Shown: positions 34,274 through 46,304 of the stretch, piece after piece
How the letters are laid out: each line of letters starts with the position of its first letter
Numbering within the stretch: the stretch's first letter is position 1
Origin: Aplysia californica
Lineage: Eukaryota; Mollusca; Gastropoda; Aplysiida; Aplysiidae
Length of the DNA: 64,000 nucleotides
NCBI RefSeq assembly: GCF_000002075.1
Contig: NW_004797406.1
Location: forward strand, 1 to 64,000
Direction: 5' to 3'
Made by a program: the position numbers and the translations under genes
Notes under the pieces: generated by a model
Database searches by the model: none
What the model was told of the DNA's origin: nothing
The model's input: only the letters and a program-made list of their open reading frames with translations

Positions 34274-35056
34274 CAGTCCATGCCGGCTTTAAGCACAGTC
34301 ATCCAGAGAAAGCATAAGCGTGCTTAATGCCAAAGCGTGCTTGAGCGCGAAGTAGACATTGTCATAACCGAGAGATTTTTATGTTGAAAATTTCCTGAGT
34401 TATTTCCCTTTTTTGTAAACAGTGGTCGCCTAAAAGTGTGCGCTGTCATTTTTACCCGCTATAGTAGTTTTTGTTTGTTTGTTTTGTCTTGGGTTCGAAA
34501 GGGAAAGGAAAACTTAATTAAGACGGCCATTCACGATACAGCACACTAGGCCTACACACTGAATGTGCGTACCACTGCCCGCTCTGCCACATTCATACCA
34601 CCGCCATTCGTCCCACCTGGTGCGTCATACATAATCAGGGTTATCGGATAGCGAGGGGCAAAGGTGAGATCGCAGCCAGCTTCCTTTTCTCGTCTTCCCG
34701 ACTCTCTGTGTATTTTTTGTCTGGGTGTTGCTTTGCCAAAGACTAGATCCTAGTCCACGCATGCGGCTGTGTGCATCTCTCTGCCTTCCTCTCCGCGCGT
34801 GTGAGTGTGTGTGTCTCCATCACTTGTAGTCTTCGTGTTTCTCTTACACACTCCACTACTCCGGTGAAGACTATGTTAGTATGTCGATGGGTCATTAGGA
34901 AAGTATTGACTGTCTTGTAAATGAAGCGTGCCTGAAGCCGAAGTCGGCGTGCTTTAAGGAGTGTGATTGATATAGCAAAAATTCGGTAAGAGCCGTTTAG
35001 TGTGCTTGAATCCGGAACGTGCTTTATAATGGCCTGCTTAAAGCCGGCACGGACTG
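34274..35056. mobile_element. TA-flanked DNA transposon remnant with CAGTCC ends
   Basis: The left end CAGTCCATGCCGGCTTTAAG is inverted at the right end (complement CAGTCCGTGCCGGCTTTAAG), and both are flanked by TA. About 780 bp and non-coding. Diverged GCGTGCTT(A/G)A motifs recur subterminally. The end type is pogo/Tigger-like. Confidence 0.68.
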
Positions 35057-35059
35057 TAA

Positions 35060-35541
35060 ATGCTTTTTGAAAATCCAAGTGGGCGGTTTTTACAGTAATA
35101 AGCCTGTTTCCCACCGGATGCTCGGAGCGTCCGATACTAGTGAGAACTGTTTCATTTTATTTAGTGGTAGTTTTTGCTTGTTTTTCGGAACTATTCCCGA
35201 ACCAAGTTTGTTTCCACCATTTAGAAGTTGGAGGCAAGCTTTTGGGGTTATAATGAGACATACTGCATCAGGTTTAGGTGACGGAAGAAAAAACTCCGAG
35301 AAACAGTGGAAAAAACTCAGGGTTTAAAGAGTTAAGAAAGTTCAACTCAAATGGAGTCGACCGTATTCATGAAAGGCATCACAAGGCTCATAAACTTAAA
35401 AGGTTTAAATGTTTTAACAGGCCACTGGCCAAAATTTCAACAAAAATGAAGGAATCTGCAACACGCATGTCCTCAAAGAAAAAAGAAATGGCGATCCACG
35501 AACAATAGAACGTATAAACGAACGGGCATGGACAAACATAC

Positions 35542-35588
<47 letters not shown>

Positions 35589-35940
35589 CACACGTAGACA
35601 CAGAATCAAATATACACAAAAATACTCACATTCCTGCGAACATTTACACAAGCACACACCCGTTCATTGTCAGACATGCGTACCACCAGCTTTGGATCAG
35701 TTGGAAAACATCTCTCACGCAAATCAAACGCGATAAGTTTTCATAACCCTCATGCACATTATTGCAAGCTTCCTGCATTCACCAAAAAATATCCTCATTT
35801 TTGAACAGCACAAAGGGCTGATGTTTCCTCCTACATTGTAATATATCTTGGCAGTTCCTGTTGCAAGAACTCAGGCAGCCTGTACAATTGTGATTAAGAC
35901 AAACAATGACAATCCTCCGTGATCATTGATGAGAACCCAG
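35060..35940. other. No gene seen apart from the microsatellite
   Basis: Short lysine-rich frames at 35019-35508 match nothing I know. Confidence 0.4.
35541..35588 (+). repeat. (CAGA)n microsatellite
   Basis: About 12 tandem units. Open frames running through it are not credible. Confidence 0.95.
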
Positions 35941-36149
35941 TGGCATCATAAACTAATGGATACGTCCAGTATTCGTTTTGACTTAATCTTCAGCTGACTG
36001 AAGAACTGGTTATGCATTCTGGGAATCACTTGAAAATTGCAAAATGATTGGAGGTCATAGTATTTGTCTTGGTCAATACCTGGGCCAACGCCATTGTTAA
36101 GAACACCAAGTTCAATCTCATAAAAATCAAAGCTCTGTACTTTCCTAAT

Positions 36150-38858
36150 CCTCTGAGGCAAATTCAGATGGTGGTACTTTTGCCACTGTAGTCATAGAGA
36201 ATTTGAACAACATTTGGGCTGTTTTTGGAGTGTTTCAAGGATTTGATATTCAGTCATTGCACGTTCTGTCGGTCTAAATCAAAGTTTTTCAAATACGAAG
36301 CAATCTTCTTGAAGTCAAAACAGCAAGTCTCATCTACTTCCCTGACAATGTATCGTGGCTTGGTTTATTTTGCATGATGCTAGCCCATTGTGCAGTTGTG
36401 TACACATCTAATCTACATTTTTGCTCACTCTTTCTATCGTTGCACGGACACTATTGTTTTCCTTTTTGCTTTGCCCCTTCATGAAGAAGTTGTGTTCCAT
36501 CTCTCCAAATCCAAATTTGTGAAGAGCAAACCATAGCATGGTCAGAAAATACTTATTTCTGTTTCGACCACCACACAAACCCGAGTAACGTGATATGCAT
36601 GTACTTGACAATTTTTTCATAGGCAGTGAAGAGGCACCTTTCAAAGACTCGTACACACAGGAACAGATTTCGTTTGACCATCTTGCAGCAATGCCTTCGT
36701 GCCACACGTTGCATACAGCTTAGCTGTTTCCAAGATCGAAAATTGAGAGATTGAATGTGTTCTGTTTTCTTTTGTAAAAAAGAACAGATGCAGCAGAGTG
36801 CCGGGTCATGAGGACTTCTTGTAAATGAAAATGGAAGATCATTTTCTCTTCATTGGCACGACTTTTTTGTTTGTTCTTTGCCTTCTTTTCCTGTACCTTT
36901 TGCTTATTCTGATGGTGTTTGTCATATTCACTTTGTATTGAGACCTTTTTCTCTCTGGAGAGAGATTGTCAAGAGACACAGAAATCACACCTGTCCTTGC
37001 TGGGATTGTGAAAACTGAGGTTAAACTCAGTTCTGAATATCTCACAATAAACAGCTGTGAAGAGTAAGTGAGTAAGTTTATTCAGTGTTTAAGGCCACTG
37101 GCCCACATCACATCGCACAAAATATTCATTTGATAAATAATGTTTCCATAATGAATAGGTAAAGGTTGTGCACATATCTCTTATCATGAGTCAAACATTG
37201 CATATTTCTAAACAGCTGTGAGGATACAATTGTGTGAGCTTGATTTTTACTGTCTTTCTTCTCAGTAGAGCCTGTACATGGTTGCCAAGTTCAGGGAAGC
37301 CACTTGGTACTGTCGTTCATTGTCCTTGTGGTAGTAGTGGCTCTCAACCTTTGGAAAGGACCTAATGTGGGCTCTCACCATGTCCTTTTCTTCTTTCATT
37401 GCTGGGGTCTCCTGGGTGTGTCTACCCCGGAAATCCGAACGACATGCTCACCTACATCCTTCTTTGAAATTGCAGTGAACACAAATAGGTCTGTAATGGC
37501 CAATGTGGGTAGGATGAAAGTCTTACACACAGAACTTTTACTCTCTCAGGACTTATGCGATACACTATAAACCAACGTCCTCTTTTCAAATCTGAATGCT
37601 TCACTCTGCACATCAGTTTGTCTTTGACTTCTACATTATGACACTCATAGACCCTCCTCATGTCTAAAATTCCTGTGATCCAGAAAAGATGGAAAACTAT
37701 CTCTCTCTGTTCCTTGCTCATTCTTTGATGACATTGCATTCTACATTTTGGTCCACACCCTGTCTTCATTGTTTTCCTGTCTACTGCTTTTACTTTCCTG
37801 CTTGTGTATGCTTCTACATGTTTCAGCGCCTTCTTCCTCTGTACATCTTTCCACTTGATAGTGTCCTGCCTTCTTTTCCTTCCACGGATTTTCATCACAG
37901 GATCTGGTGATGTTTCAAAGCTTATGTCATTTGCTAGAATACTACGGTCTTGCACATCGTTAGACTCTAATTATGCTTGCTCACAGGTGAGCGAGACAGT
38001 CTGTAATAGTACCTGATGGTTCATTGCTACCATAGTTTGAGCCACATGGCTCTGGATGGAGGTACTCAGGATTGAAATCTGATTCACCACCGATGACACG
38101 CATGGCATCCACAGAAACCTGCATGTATTTCAGTGGGGTAGTTACTTCTTGTTCCGTCAGTGCTAGAACTTTTTTGGGCATGGTCTCCTCCTTATAACTC
38201 TCCATCCAGTCTTCATCATCTGAAGGATTGTATTCTGGATCTTTTTCCGAATTCCAGTCATCAAGATCTGAGGTGTTGTCATAGGTGTGGACTTTGCACG
38301 TTGCAATGCCTTGCCTTTGGATTGGAGCCTTTCGTTGCAACTCTACAAGAGACATGTTGTCAGAGTCTGTATCGTCGTCTTTGCTCCAGCATCCCAGATG
38401 AAAATAGGTCAGATTAAAGCCGAGGGCACATCAGAGTCTGACCATTCATTTCGTGCAGAAGACAAGACCTGATGGAGATTGTTTGAGTCTCTGGTTTTTT
38501 TAACTGACACTTGCAATATTGTCAGCTCAAAAGGACATGATACACGCCCTTTTATATGATGCAGCCAAAGAGTCACTTTTCCCACTGATGCATGTGAAGT
38601 CACCACTGCAGCACCATCTGGACACGATATTCCAGCAAGGTCCCTGCTGCGAGGATCAAAGATGTAGATAAGATCTTCACTTTCGATAATTGCAGTTGAG
38701 TACACTGGGGAACTGGAACCATGATGAGAATGGAGAACTTGTAAATTTCTAACTAAGAGTGAAGTTTCCAGGCAGAAATAGGGCGAAGTGTCTTCCGTCA
38801 CTGTTAAAAGACCAGAATACGAATCCTCTATTTTCAAATCAACTTGACAGTCAAACAT
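36150..38858 (-). pseudogene. Broken mobile-element gene of the DUF7869 (DDE-like) type with a protease-like N-terminal segment
   Basis: Minus-strand blocks in order: 38858-38409, a domain with LQVLHSHHGSSSPVY and IYIFDPRSRDLAG...PDGAAVV that resembles herpes-tegument (C76-like) cysteine-protease domains; 38355-37981, an acidic linker; 37955-37560, a basic stretch and MSKEQREIVFHLFW; about 37420-37290, AHIRSFPKVESHYY; 36710-36408, WHEGIAARWSNEI, GLCGGRNRNKYFLTM, HNFFMKGQSKKENNSV; about 36330-36270, CFDFKKIASYLKNF. The last five match a family of invertebrate proteins usually labelled DUF7869, taken here as a transposase-like gene. The blocks lie in different frames with stops between, so it is not functional in this form. 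No terminal repeats were found. The family label is from memory. Confidence 0.55.
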
Positions 38859-39311
38859 TTAACAATGAATGGGAAAGTCAGTAATGAGAGGATACAACTC
38901 ACAAAAAAAAGCTTCAACCAACAAAGAATAAAGTTTGTCAACAAGGATCAGTACATTATCGATATTTTTGGTATTCCAGAGGAAAACACTTCTTGTCCCA
39001 CCCTAGGAGCTGGCCGGTTACAAATCAGTATCGAGCGCTCGCTCATCACTCAGGGGCAGGAAAACCAAATTAAGGCAATTTCAGAATTCAACTGACTCGC
39101 ACTACAATGACGAACACATTGTATTCAGAAGGGCAGTAGAAGAAATCAGAGAAAAAGTCTCGTGTAAACTATTGTAGGTCTAGATCTAAGATCTAGTTAC
39201 AATCCAGCGCATCATCACCAAAATTGTCTCGAAGACTATTGTAACTTGACTTACAACAGTACGCAGCGCAAAAAAGTGTCTGTTGGAGTACCAATATCTT
39301 TAAGGAAGAGG

Positions 39312-41100
39312 CTAGCCGTACTGAAGTACGGCTAGACTCGCAGTCTAGCCGTACTTATTCTTAATATGATGGCTAGACTGACCATTTACAAAAAATAGGT
39401 CTATTGAATTGTAAATATTTTTAGTGTGCAGTACCTAAAGTATTTGTATTTGAGACGAAACCAGGTACCTTAGCCTTAATGACAGGGCATGTATTTTAAA
39501 CCTCCTGTTTTCTCATGTTAATAGGGCCTAAGATAAGTACGGCTAGACTGGCAGTCTAGCCGTACTTAAGTACGGGTAGACAGCCAGGCTAGCCGTACTT
39601 AAGGACGGCTAGACTGTCAGGCTAGCCATACTTAATATTGATGGTTGAATTGTAAATGAAATTTTTAGTTCTCAATGCCTAAAGTATTTGTATTTCAGAC
39701 AAAACCAAAAGGTGCCTTACTGACTTGCATGTATTTGAACCTGAATAATTACTAGATCTAGATTCTAGTATATATCTAATGAGACCTGTGTACTTAACAG
39801 TTGGGCCAAACCTAGACCTAAGTACGGCTAGACTGCCAGGGCCAGTCTAGCCGTACTTAAGTACGGCTAGCCACTTCGTATTTTTAAAACGAAGTGGCTT
39901 TAAGTACGGCTAGCCTGAGAGTCTAGCCGAGATAGATCTAGGTTTGGCCCAAACCTGTCGAGTACACAGGTCTCATCAGATCTAGAATCTAGATCTAGCT
40001 TTTAAATCATTCAGGTTTAAAATACATGCAAGTCAGTAAGGCACCTTTAGGTTTTGTCTGAAATACAAATACTTTATTAAGCATGGCAAACTAAAAATTT
40101 CATTTACAATCCAGCCATCATTATTAAGTACGTAGATCGAAGTGGCTAGCCGTACATAAGTACGGCTAGACTGAGAGTCTAGCCGTACTTAAACTTAAGT
40201 ACGGCTAGGCTGCCAGTCTAGCCGTACTTAGATCTAGGTTTGGCCCTTTCAACTCAAACCTGTTTAGTTAGTACACAGGTCTCATTAGATCTAGATCTAG
40301 TAATTATTCAGGTTCAAATACATGCAAGTCAGTGAGGCATCTTTTGGTTTTGTCTGAAATACAAATACTTTAGGCATTGCAAACTAAAAATTTCATTTAT
40401 AATTCAGCCATCAATATTAAGTACGGCTAGCCTGACAGTCTAGCCGTCCCTAAGTACGGCTAGCCTGACAGTCTAGCCGTCCCTAAGTACGGCTAGCCTG
40501 ACAGTCTAGCCGTCCTTAAGTACGGCTAGCTTGGTTGTCTACCCGTACTTAAGTACGGCTAGACTGCCAGTCTAGCCGTACTTATCTTAAGCCCTATTAA
40601 TATTAGAAAACAGGAGGTTTAAAATACATGCACTGTCATTAAGGCACCTTGTTTCATCTCAAATGCAAATACTTTAGGTACTGCACACTAAAAATGTATA
40701 TATTTACAATTCAGTAGGCCTATTTTTTGTAAATGGTCAGTCTAGCCATCACATTAAGAATAAGTACGGCTAGACTGCCAGTCTAGCCGTCCTTAAGTAC
40801 GGCTAGCCTCTAGATGTCCAACCGTACTTTAAGTCAAGTTAAGTACGGCTAGATAAGCAGCCTAGCCGTACTTAGCCAAGTAACATTAGAAAACAGGTCT
40901 CATGTCATTAGTATTTATTCAGTTTTAAAATTAAATATATTAAATATATGCACTGTCAGTAAGGCACTGTCAGTAAGGCACCTGGTTTTGCCTCAAATAC
41001 AAATACTTTAGGAGGGATCTACTGCAAACTAAAAATTTATTTACAATTCAGTAGGCCTATTTTGTGTTTGTTTTTCAGTCTAGCCATCACATAACTAGTC
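39312..41100. repeat. Palindromic CTAG-rich array with inverted and direct spacer modules
   Basis: More than a dozen copies of the half-site AAGTACGGCTAG(A/C)CTG occur, mostly paired with their inverse (CAGTCTAGCCGTACTTA) to give palindromes of about 33 bp. Between them are AT-rich spacer modules of about 170-210 bp in two related types. Type A is inverted at about 39360-39540 and direct at about 40585-40765 and 40885-41095. Type B is inverted at about 39640-39810 and direct at about 39950-40135 and 40235-40425. The whole of 39312-40800 is one imperfect palindrome centred near 40040-40065. An outlying pair lies at 41585-41640. No coding sequence. Confidence 0.85.
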
Positions 41101-42098
41101 AGTAAATTTTTACTTTCACTCCCGCACAGAGATGCACTGTTTCAGGGGTCAAACTGCTGTATTGTTTGCTGCAGATCACACATTACCACTAAAACTGTCG
41201 CAAATCAATTATTTTCAAGACAATTTCAAATCTAACTGTAAAATTATATCAAATTATGGGGGTAAAAACAGCCCCCTGTAACCCCCCAGATTTTCTTTTA
41301 CTTTTACCCCAGTGGGGCAAGCCCCCCTGGAACCCCCCAATTGGTCCAACGCTTCCGTTGGTCCAAAGCATGTCCATCTCGGTTAAAAACAATCAAATAT
41401 TTCAAAAACTATTAATTTGCGACGGAAATGAAGTTGATATTCGTTCAGCGCATCAATATTTAATAGAAAATAGGCATCTGGTAGCTAAGTGTGAAACGGG
41501 AGGGAAAGTTTAAAAAAATACAAACTAGATAACTAGATTCTAGATCTAGATCTAGATCTAGATCTAGATCTAGATCTAGTCTATAAGTACGGCTAGCCAA
41601 GCAGTCTAGTCGTACTTAAATTAAGTACAGCTAGCCTCTTCGTTTTTAAAAAGAATCAGATCTCTAGATCTAGTCTAGAGAACTAAAACTAAATTTTGAT
41701 CTTCTAGGCCTCGGGCTATCCGACCCTCTATTAAATCTAGAGACTAGATCTAGATCTAGATCTATTACTATTATACTCGTATACATTCGTGCAAACCTTT
41801 GCTCTTGTTGAGATGTGTTTCGGGGACAGGTCAGTCGAGGTCTGATGATAGTATCTCGTATTTTCGTCCCCAATTGATCAACAAGGAAGTAAAATAGCTT
41901 TGGTAAAAAAAAAAGGCAGCCCCTTGAGGCGGATATAATTCTGTTCCACTCTGGTCACTGGTCGGGCTAGCGAGAGCCGAGACAATTGCGTCTTCCGAGT
42001 AGGCCTAGCCTATTAGCCTACTACTATCAGGTGTTATAACAGTATAGTAGTTTTCCCAGTTTAGGCTGAGTTTAGGGTCTTGTGTTTGTAGGCCTAGC
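41101..42098. other. No gene; contains an (AGATCT)n microsatellite
   Basis: An AGATCT/CTAGAT hexamer run at 41537-41580 and further short runs to 41765. The frame at 41256-41513 is compositionally odd (proline-rich from C-runs) and is not supported. Confidence 0.45.
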
Positions 42099-42161
42099 AC
42101 AGAATTCTACACTTAGTCAAAGAGTCTACATAACTATCTTTGACTTAGTGTAGAATTCTGT
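42099..42161. repeat. Near-perfect 25-bp inverted repeat, 13-nt loop
   Basis: The arms 42099-42123 and 42137-42161 (ACAGAATTCTACACTTAG...) pair at 24 of 25 positions. Confidence 0.9.
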
Positions 42162-42423
42162 GGTTTGTAGAAGTTTTTCAAGTAGGCTACTCGATACAAG
42201 AAATATTTTGGAGCTGATACCGATACCAAAGAGGCTGTTCAAATATAATTTTACACCTTTTTGGGGACTTTTTGAACCCCCCCCCCCCCATTTCTTACAC
42301 TTTTCTTACATTTGCCCTTACCCCCCCCCCCCTCTGAGCTAGCAAGATGCGCCTATTTTTGTTTGGAGGGTAATTTTTTTCGCGCAAATCCGTAAAACAA
42401 TCATTGGCCCATTAAATTTTTGG

Positions 42424-42853
42424 GGGGGGCAGCGTGGTGGAATCAGGCTCTCGTCAATTTTTGGGCATGTAGAGTTATTGGTATCATCTTAAACTTGTTC
42501 ACTTGTCTTTATTTGGTTGAAAAAAATATCCATTTATCTTGAATACAAGTCGAGATATATATTTGTGAATGAAGAATGTGGGGGTCACCCGTTTTCAGAT
42601 GTAAAATTAGTGAGAAAATGGCCGCCAAAGATTAGTTATTTCCTTAGCTTAAAAGTCCTTGGCAACTGAAAATTTACATTTATTGTACCTTTAATCAACG
42701 TTTTTTTCAGAAAAATCCACCCAGAAATGAGTTTTTTAATGGGCATGAAAGGTGTTGAACCAAAAACTAAAAATTCACAAACCTGCAGAAAAATGCAAGT
42801 TTCTTCATTTTTGATTATTTTGACGAGAGCCTGATTCCACCACGCTGCCTCAC
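42424..42853. mobile_element. Family M MITE, copy 2
   Basis: GCAGCGTGGTGGAATCAGGC at the left (after a G run) and GCCTGATTCCACCACGCTGC at the right. The interior aligns with 31539-31977. Confidence 0.75.
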
Positions 42854-42874
42854 ATATGCACAAAAAAATAATAG

Positions 42875-43298
42875 GTGTCACGACATGGTGGGATCAAGCG
42901 CTCGTCAGTTTTGATTTTGAGGCATACAGAGTTATTGATATCATCTTAAAGCCTGTCCATTTGCCTTCCTTTTGATTTTGATGAAAACAATTATTCATCT
43001 ATGCTGAATAGAAGTCGAAATATTTGTGATTGAAAGAGGTGGGGTCTCCTGATTTCAGAGGTAAATTTAGTGAGAAAACGGCCGCCAAAGTTTGATAACT
43101 TCAATAGCTTGAAAGCCCTTAAAACTGAAAAATCACAAATTTTGTGCATGTAATGAACGTTTTTTAGTATGGACGTAAAAGGTGTTTAAGGCGGGAAAAA
43201 AAAATCAATAAAAATTCCCCAAACCTGCGAAAAAATACCCAGGGTTTTTTTCACTTTCATTGTTTTGACGAGCGCCTGATTTCACCACGCTGCCTCAC
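42875..43298. mobile_element. Family M MITE, copy 3
   Basis: Starts GGTGTCACGACATGGTGGG and ends CTGATTTCACCACGCTGCCT. It lies in the same orientation as copy 2, 21 bp away. Confidence 0.74.
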
Positions 43299-43418
43299 AA
43301 TTAGAGTAAATCATTCAAGGAAAATATTGCATACACACTCTTTCTTACTAATAAAAAGGGAAAAATTGACACTCATGTCTATGACAAAAACGCTTTAATT
43401 TTTTTTAAAAACAAGTTA

Positions 43419-43871
43419 CAGTAGAATTCTGATAAAGTCAACACCCCGGACAGAAAAAAAGTGTTGACTTTGAGCAAGGTTGACTTTATCCATTGTACTA
43501 CATGTACTGGCCATTGAAAATTGAAGATGACAGCTACAAAATTACAAAGTTCTTGGTAATAAACAAGATGTAATCTCAATTTCAGGGACTATAATTCTGA
43601 AGTTGTCACCAAAAAGATAATGAAAGAACAAAGTACATGTAATTGGAGGTGTGTACACCACTTGCTCAGGCGAAATATCTCTTCTTGAATGGAATTCATC
43701 TTAGGATTTAGCCCCGAATTGTTGACTTTACGCAAGGTTAACACTCAAGCGGTTGACTGTATCAGAAACACAATTACTTTAACAAAGAAAGTAAGAAACG
43801 GGACTACAGTGAGGTGTTGACTGTAAGCAAGAGTTGACTTTAAACAAGTTGACTTTATCAGGATTCCACTG
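43419..43871. mobile_element. pogo/Tigger-like MITE
   Basis: CAGTAGAATTCTGATAAAGT at the left is inverted at the right (complement CAGTGGAATCCTGATAAAGT), flanked by TA on both sides. 453 bp. The motif GTTGACTTTA recurs inside in both orientations. Confidence 0.72.
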
Positions 43872-44566
43872 TATCTCTCACAATCTGTTATTACTGATAG
43901 TTTAAGCTGAAAAAAAAATGAAATTAGTTATCATCAACAAATGCAGAGTTCATCATTATGTCAAAAATATTTGTTCACCTCACAAAAGTGTAATATTACA
44001 TTAGTTCAAGACCCCTCCCCCCTTTCTTACACTTTTCTTACAGGAGCCAAAGACCCCCCCCCCCCCTCCCAGGCGTAAGATTATATTTGAACGGCCCCAA
44101 AGTGTTTTGCTAGGCCTAGGCTATACCGGATTTTGAAACGGTTTCCCGGTTTGGCAAGATTTTTTTTATTACACCCAAGAACCGAAATATACAGTGTGTT
44201 TGAACAATTGAATGCATATTTTTATAACTAGGCCTGTATTATCATACACTGATTGCTTTACTGTTCCATATTTATCAGTTTTTTGTTCCTCCTGAAAAAT
44301 TCGATAAAACCTTGTACTTGTTATACATGGAACTGACTGGCTCTTATAGGACGAAATCAAAGATCGTATACATTCAATGCATTGAGCCTTTACTTTGTTG
44401 TTGTTGTTGTTGTTGTTTGCTTTTTTGTGTTCGGCTTTACCCGCTCGTATATAATAAGGGAAGATTACATCAGTGACAGACCGTATCAAATTTGATCAAT
44501 TCATTACCATTAAAAAGTAATTACATTCACATTTACCTGGAAATACAGACAGTGGGAACACAGTTT

Positions 44567-45387
44567 CAGTGGCGGTGGGTAGTGAAGGGCTTACGGGCTT
44601 GAGCCCCTCACCCCCACCCCGTCCCCACTCCAACTCTATCCCTTAGTTAATGAAAGTTTCTAAAATAACGAAATAAGCTGTTGAACCCGTTATGATCGTG
44701 CGCAATGAACACACAGTTATCAGCCTGGCGGCTTTCCCGTTTGTTCAATCATTGTTGTCACCGCTTACAACTATAGTAACCTAACAGCCAATCAAATGTC
44801 GTTAGGGCTCAGAAAGAATAAGCCGGTTCTCACGCCCGTCTTTAATGAAACTCTTCTTGTAAAAAGGTAGAAGACGTTAAAAAAAATAACACTGCACAGA
44901 GGGCTCACGCTCTCCCAGCCCTGACAATGGGATGAAAGTTTACGACAACTTTCCCCCAGTGACACAGATACCTATGCGCCCATAGGGCCTTTGTTAGGCG
45001 CGTTCTATTTTCCGCAACAACACGACCCAATCCACCTCATTGACGGTATGTGTTTGGAGTGCTGTGTGTTTGTGCCGCTGAGATTTAACAGTTATTAATT
45101 ACATCAAACCACTTTTGAGGCAACTTTTTCTTCAGATAAAAACTAATTAGAGAAATTTGGAGGTGAAACGGCTTCGTCCCCACCATCCAGAAGAGCTTAG
45201 ATTTAACTAAGAACAAAGAGATGGAAGACAAAGGTGACTCTTCTCGTTTGAATGGTTCTCAAAATGCCGTGGCTCGCCGTGAGTATAGAAAAATCATCAC
45301 TTTTTGTTCTTATTGCTTGCTTTTTGGTGGTAAACAAGTGGAAGAAACCTAAGCCCCACCCAAATCTTGGTCCACCCACCGCCACTG
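44567..45387. mobile_element. Non-autonomous hAT-type element with CAGTGGCGG ends
   Basis: Left CAGTGGCGGTGGGTAG and right complement CAGTGGCGGTGGGTGG. GGAACAC occurs next to both ends, though 4 bp further out on the left, so the target duplication is not clean. No transposase. Confidence 0.6.
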
Positions 45388-45408
45388 GGAACACTAATAC
45401 GATATGAG

Positions 45409-46304
45409 GTTTCAAGAAGTCTTTGGTCTCAATATGATTAGGAATAAAGATAGAGCTTTGTAACTAGGCACACATACGTTCAATTCTCTACATATTCACC
45501 AGACCATGCAGCGAGTAACACATTTCTGCCACCTCTCTTTGATATTCAAAAGTCCTTGAGTAAAAAAAATGACCCAGAATATGCCCCTAACCAGTCTTCC
45601 ACAGCTTCAATGGTGTCCTCGTTGTCATGGAAACGACGTTTTTTCGATGATTTTTATAAAGATCAGGAAACAGGAAAAGGTCTGAAGGGGCTAGGTCTGG
45701 TGAATAAGATGGGTGTGGCAGGATTTCAAAGCCTCACTGTTCTGCTGTCTGGACTGTAATTGTTGTGCCCTGTGCCCGGGGGCGTTGTCATGCAGTGGGC
45801 CCCATTATGCAGTTTTCCGCGTCTTTTTCTCACCAATTCGGACCGCAATTTTATCAGCAAACCCAAATAGTAGTCCCCTATGACTGTTTTTTCCATTTTC
45901 CGGGTAGTCAGTCATGATGATACCTTCACAATCCCAGAAACACGACAGCATGACTTTTTGACGGTGTTACCTTTGCCTTCTTTGGTGGGGGAGAAGAAGG
46001 TGCTTTCCATTGTGTGGAAGACATTTTTTGTTTCTGGACCAAAATGATAAAATCCATGTTTGGGAATGCTTCATCCATAGTCACCATATTTTTTAATGAA
46101 ACTTACGTCATTGCACTCAATTCAAAAGAGAGTTTTGAGAGTTTTTGAGTTAAGTATTGAACACACTGACTAGTGCCTTTGTCTGATTTTCCCGAAAATA
46201 TGCATGGTGTGTTCCATGGAAATTGAGTAAAGGCTGGCGAAATTTCATTAGATATCTACTCTGCCACGATTCCTTCATACCCAGACCAAAGACTTATTGA
46301 ACCC
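45409..46304 (-). mobile_element. Mariner-type transposon remnant
   Basis: The minus strand encodes RQKVMLSCFWDCEGIIMTD and GFEILPHPSYSPDLAPSDLF, the mariner signatures around the first and third catalytic aspartates, with an internal in-frame stop and a missing central block. The ends TTCAA(G/T)AAGTCTTTGGTCT are inverted. About 895 bp against a usual 1.3 kb, so it is internally deleted. Confidence 0.72.

Larger units (their letters stand above)
42232..44098. mobile_element. Outer MITE with TTCAAATATAAT ends, split by later insertions
   Basis: The left edge GGCTGTTCAAATATAAT and the inverted right edge ATTATATTTGAACGGCC, each with a neighbouring C-run and the motif TTCTTACACTTTTCTTAC, look like the two ends of one element. 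Two family M MITEs (42424-42853, 42875-43298) and a pogo-like MITE (43419-43871) lie inside. TTCTTACACTTTTCTTACA is on the same strand at both ends, so the outer edges may alternatively belong to two partial copies. Confidence 0.45.

Noticed and set aside
34743-35114. 123-residue minus-strand frame
   Set aside because: It lies inside the TA-flanked element 34274-35056, runs past its edge and resembles no protein.
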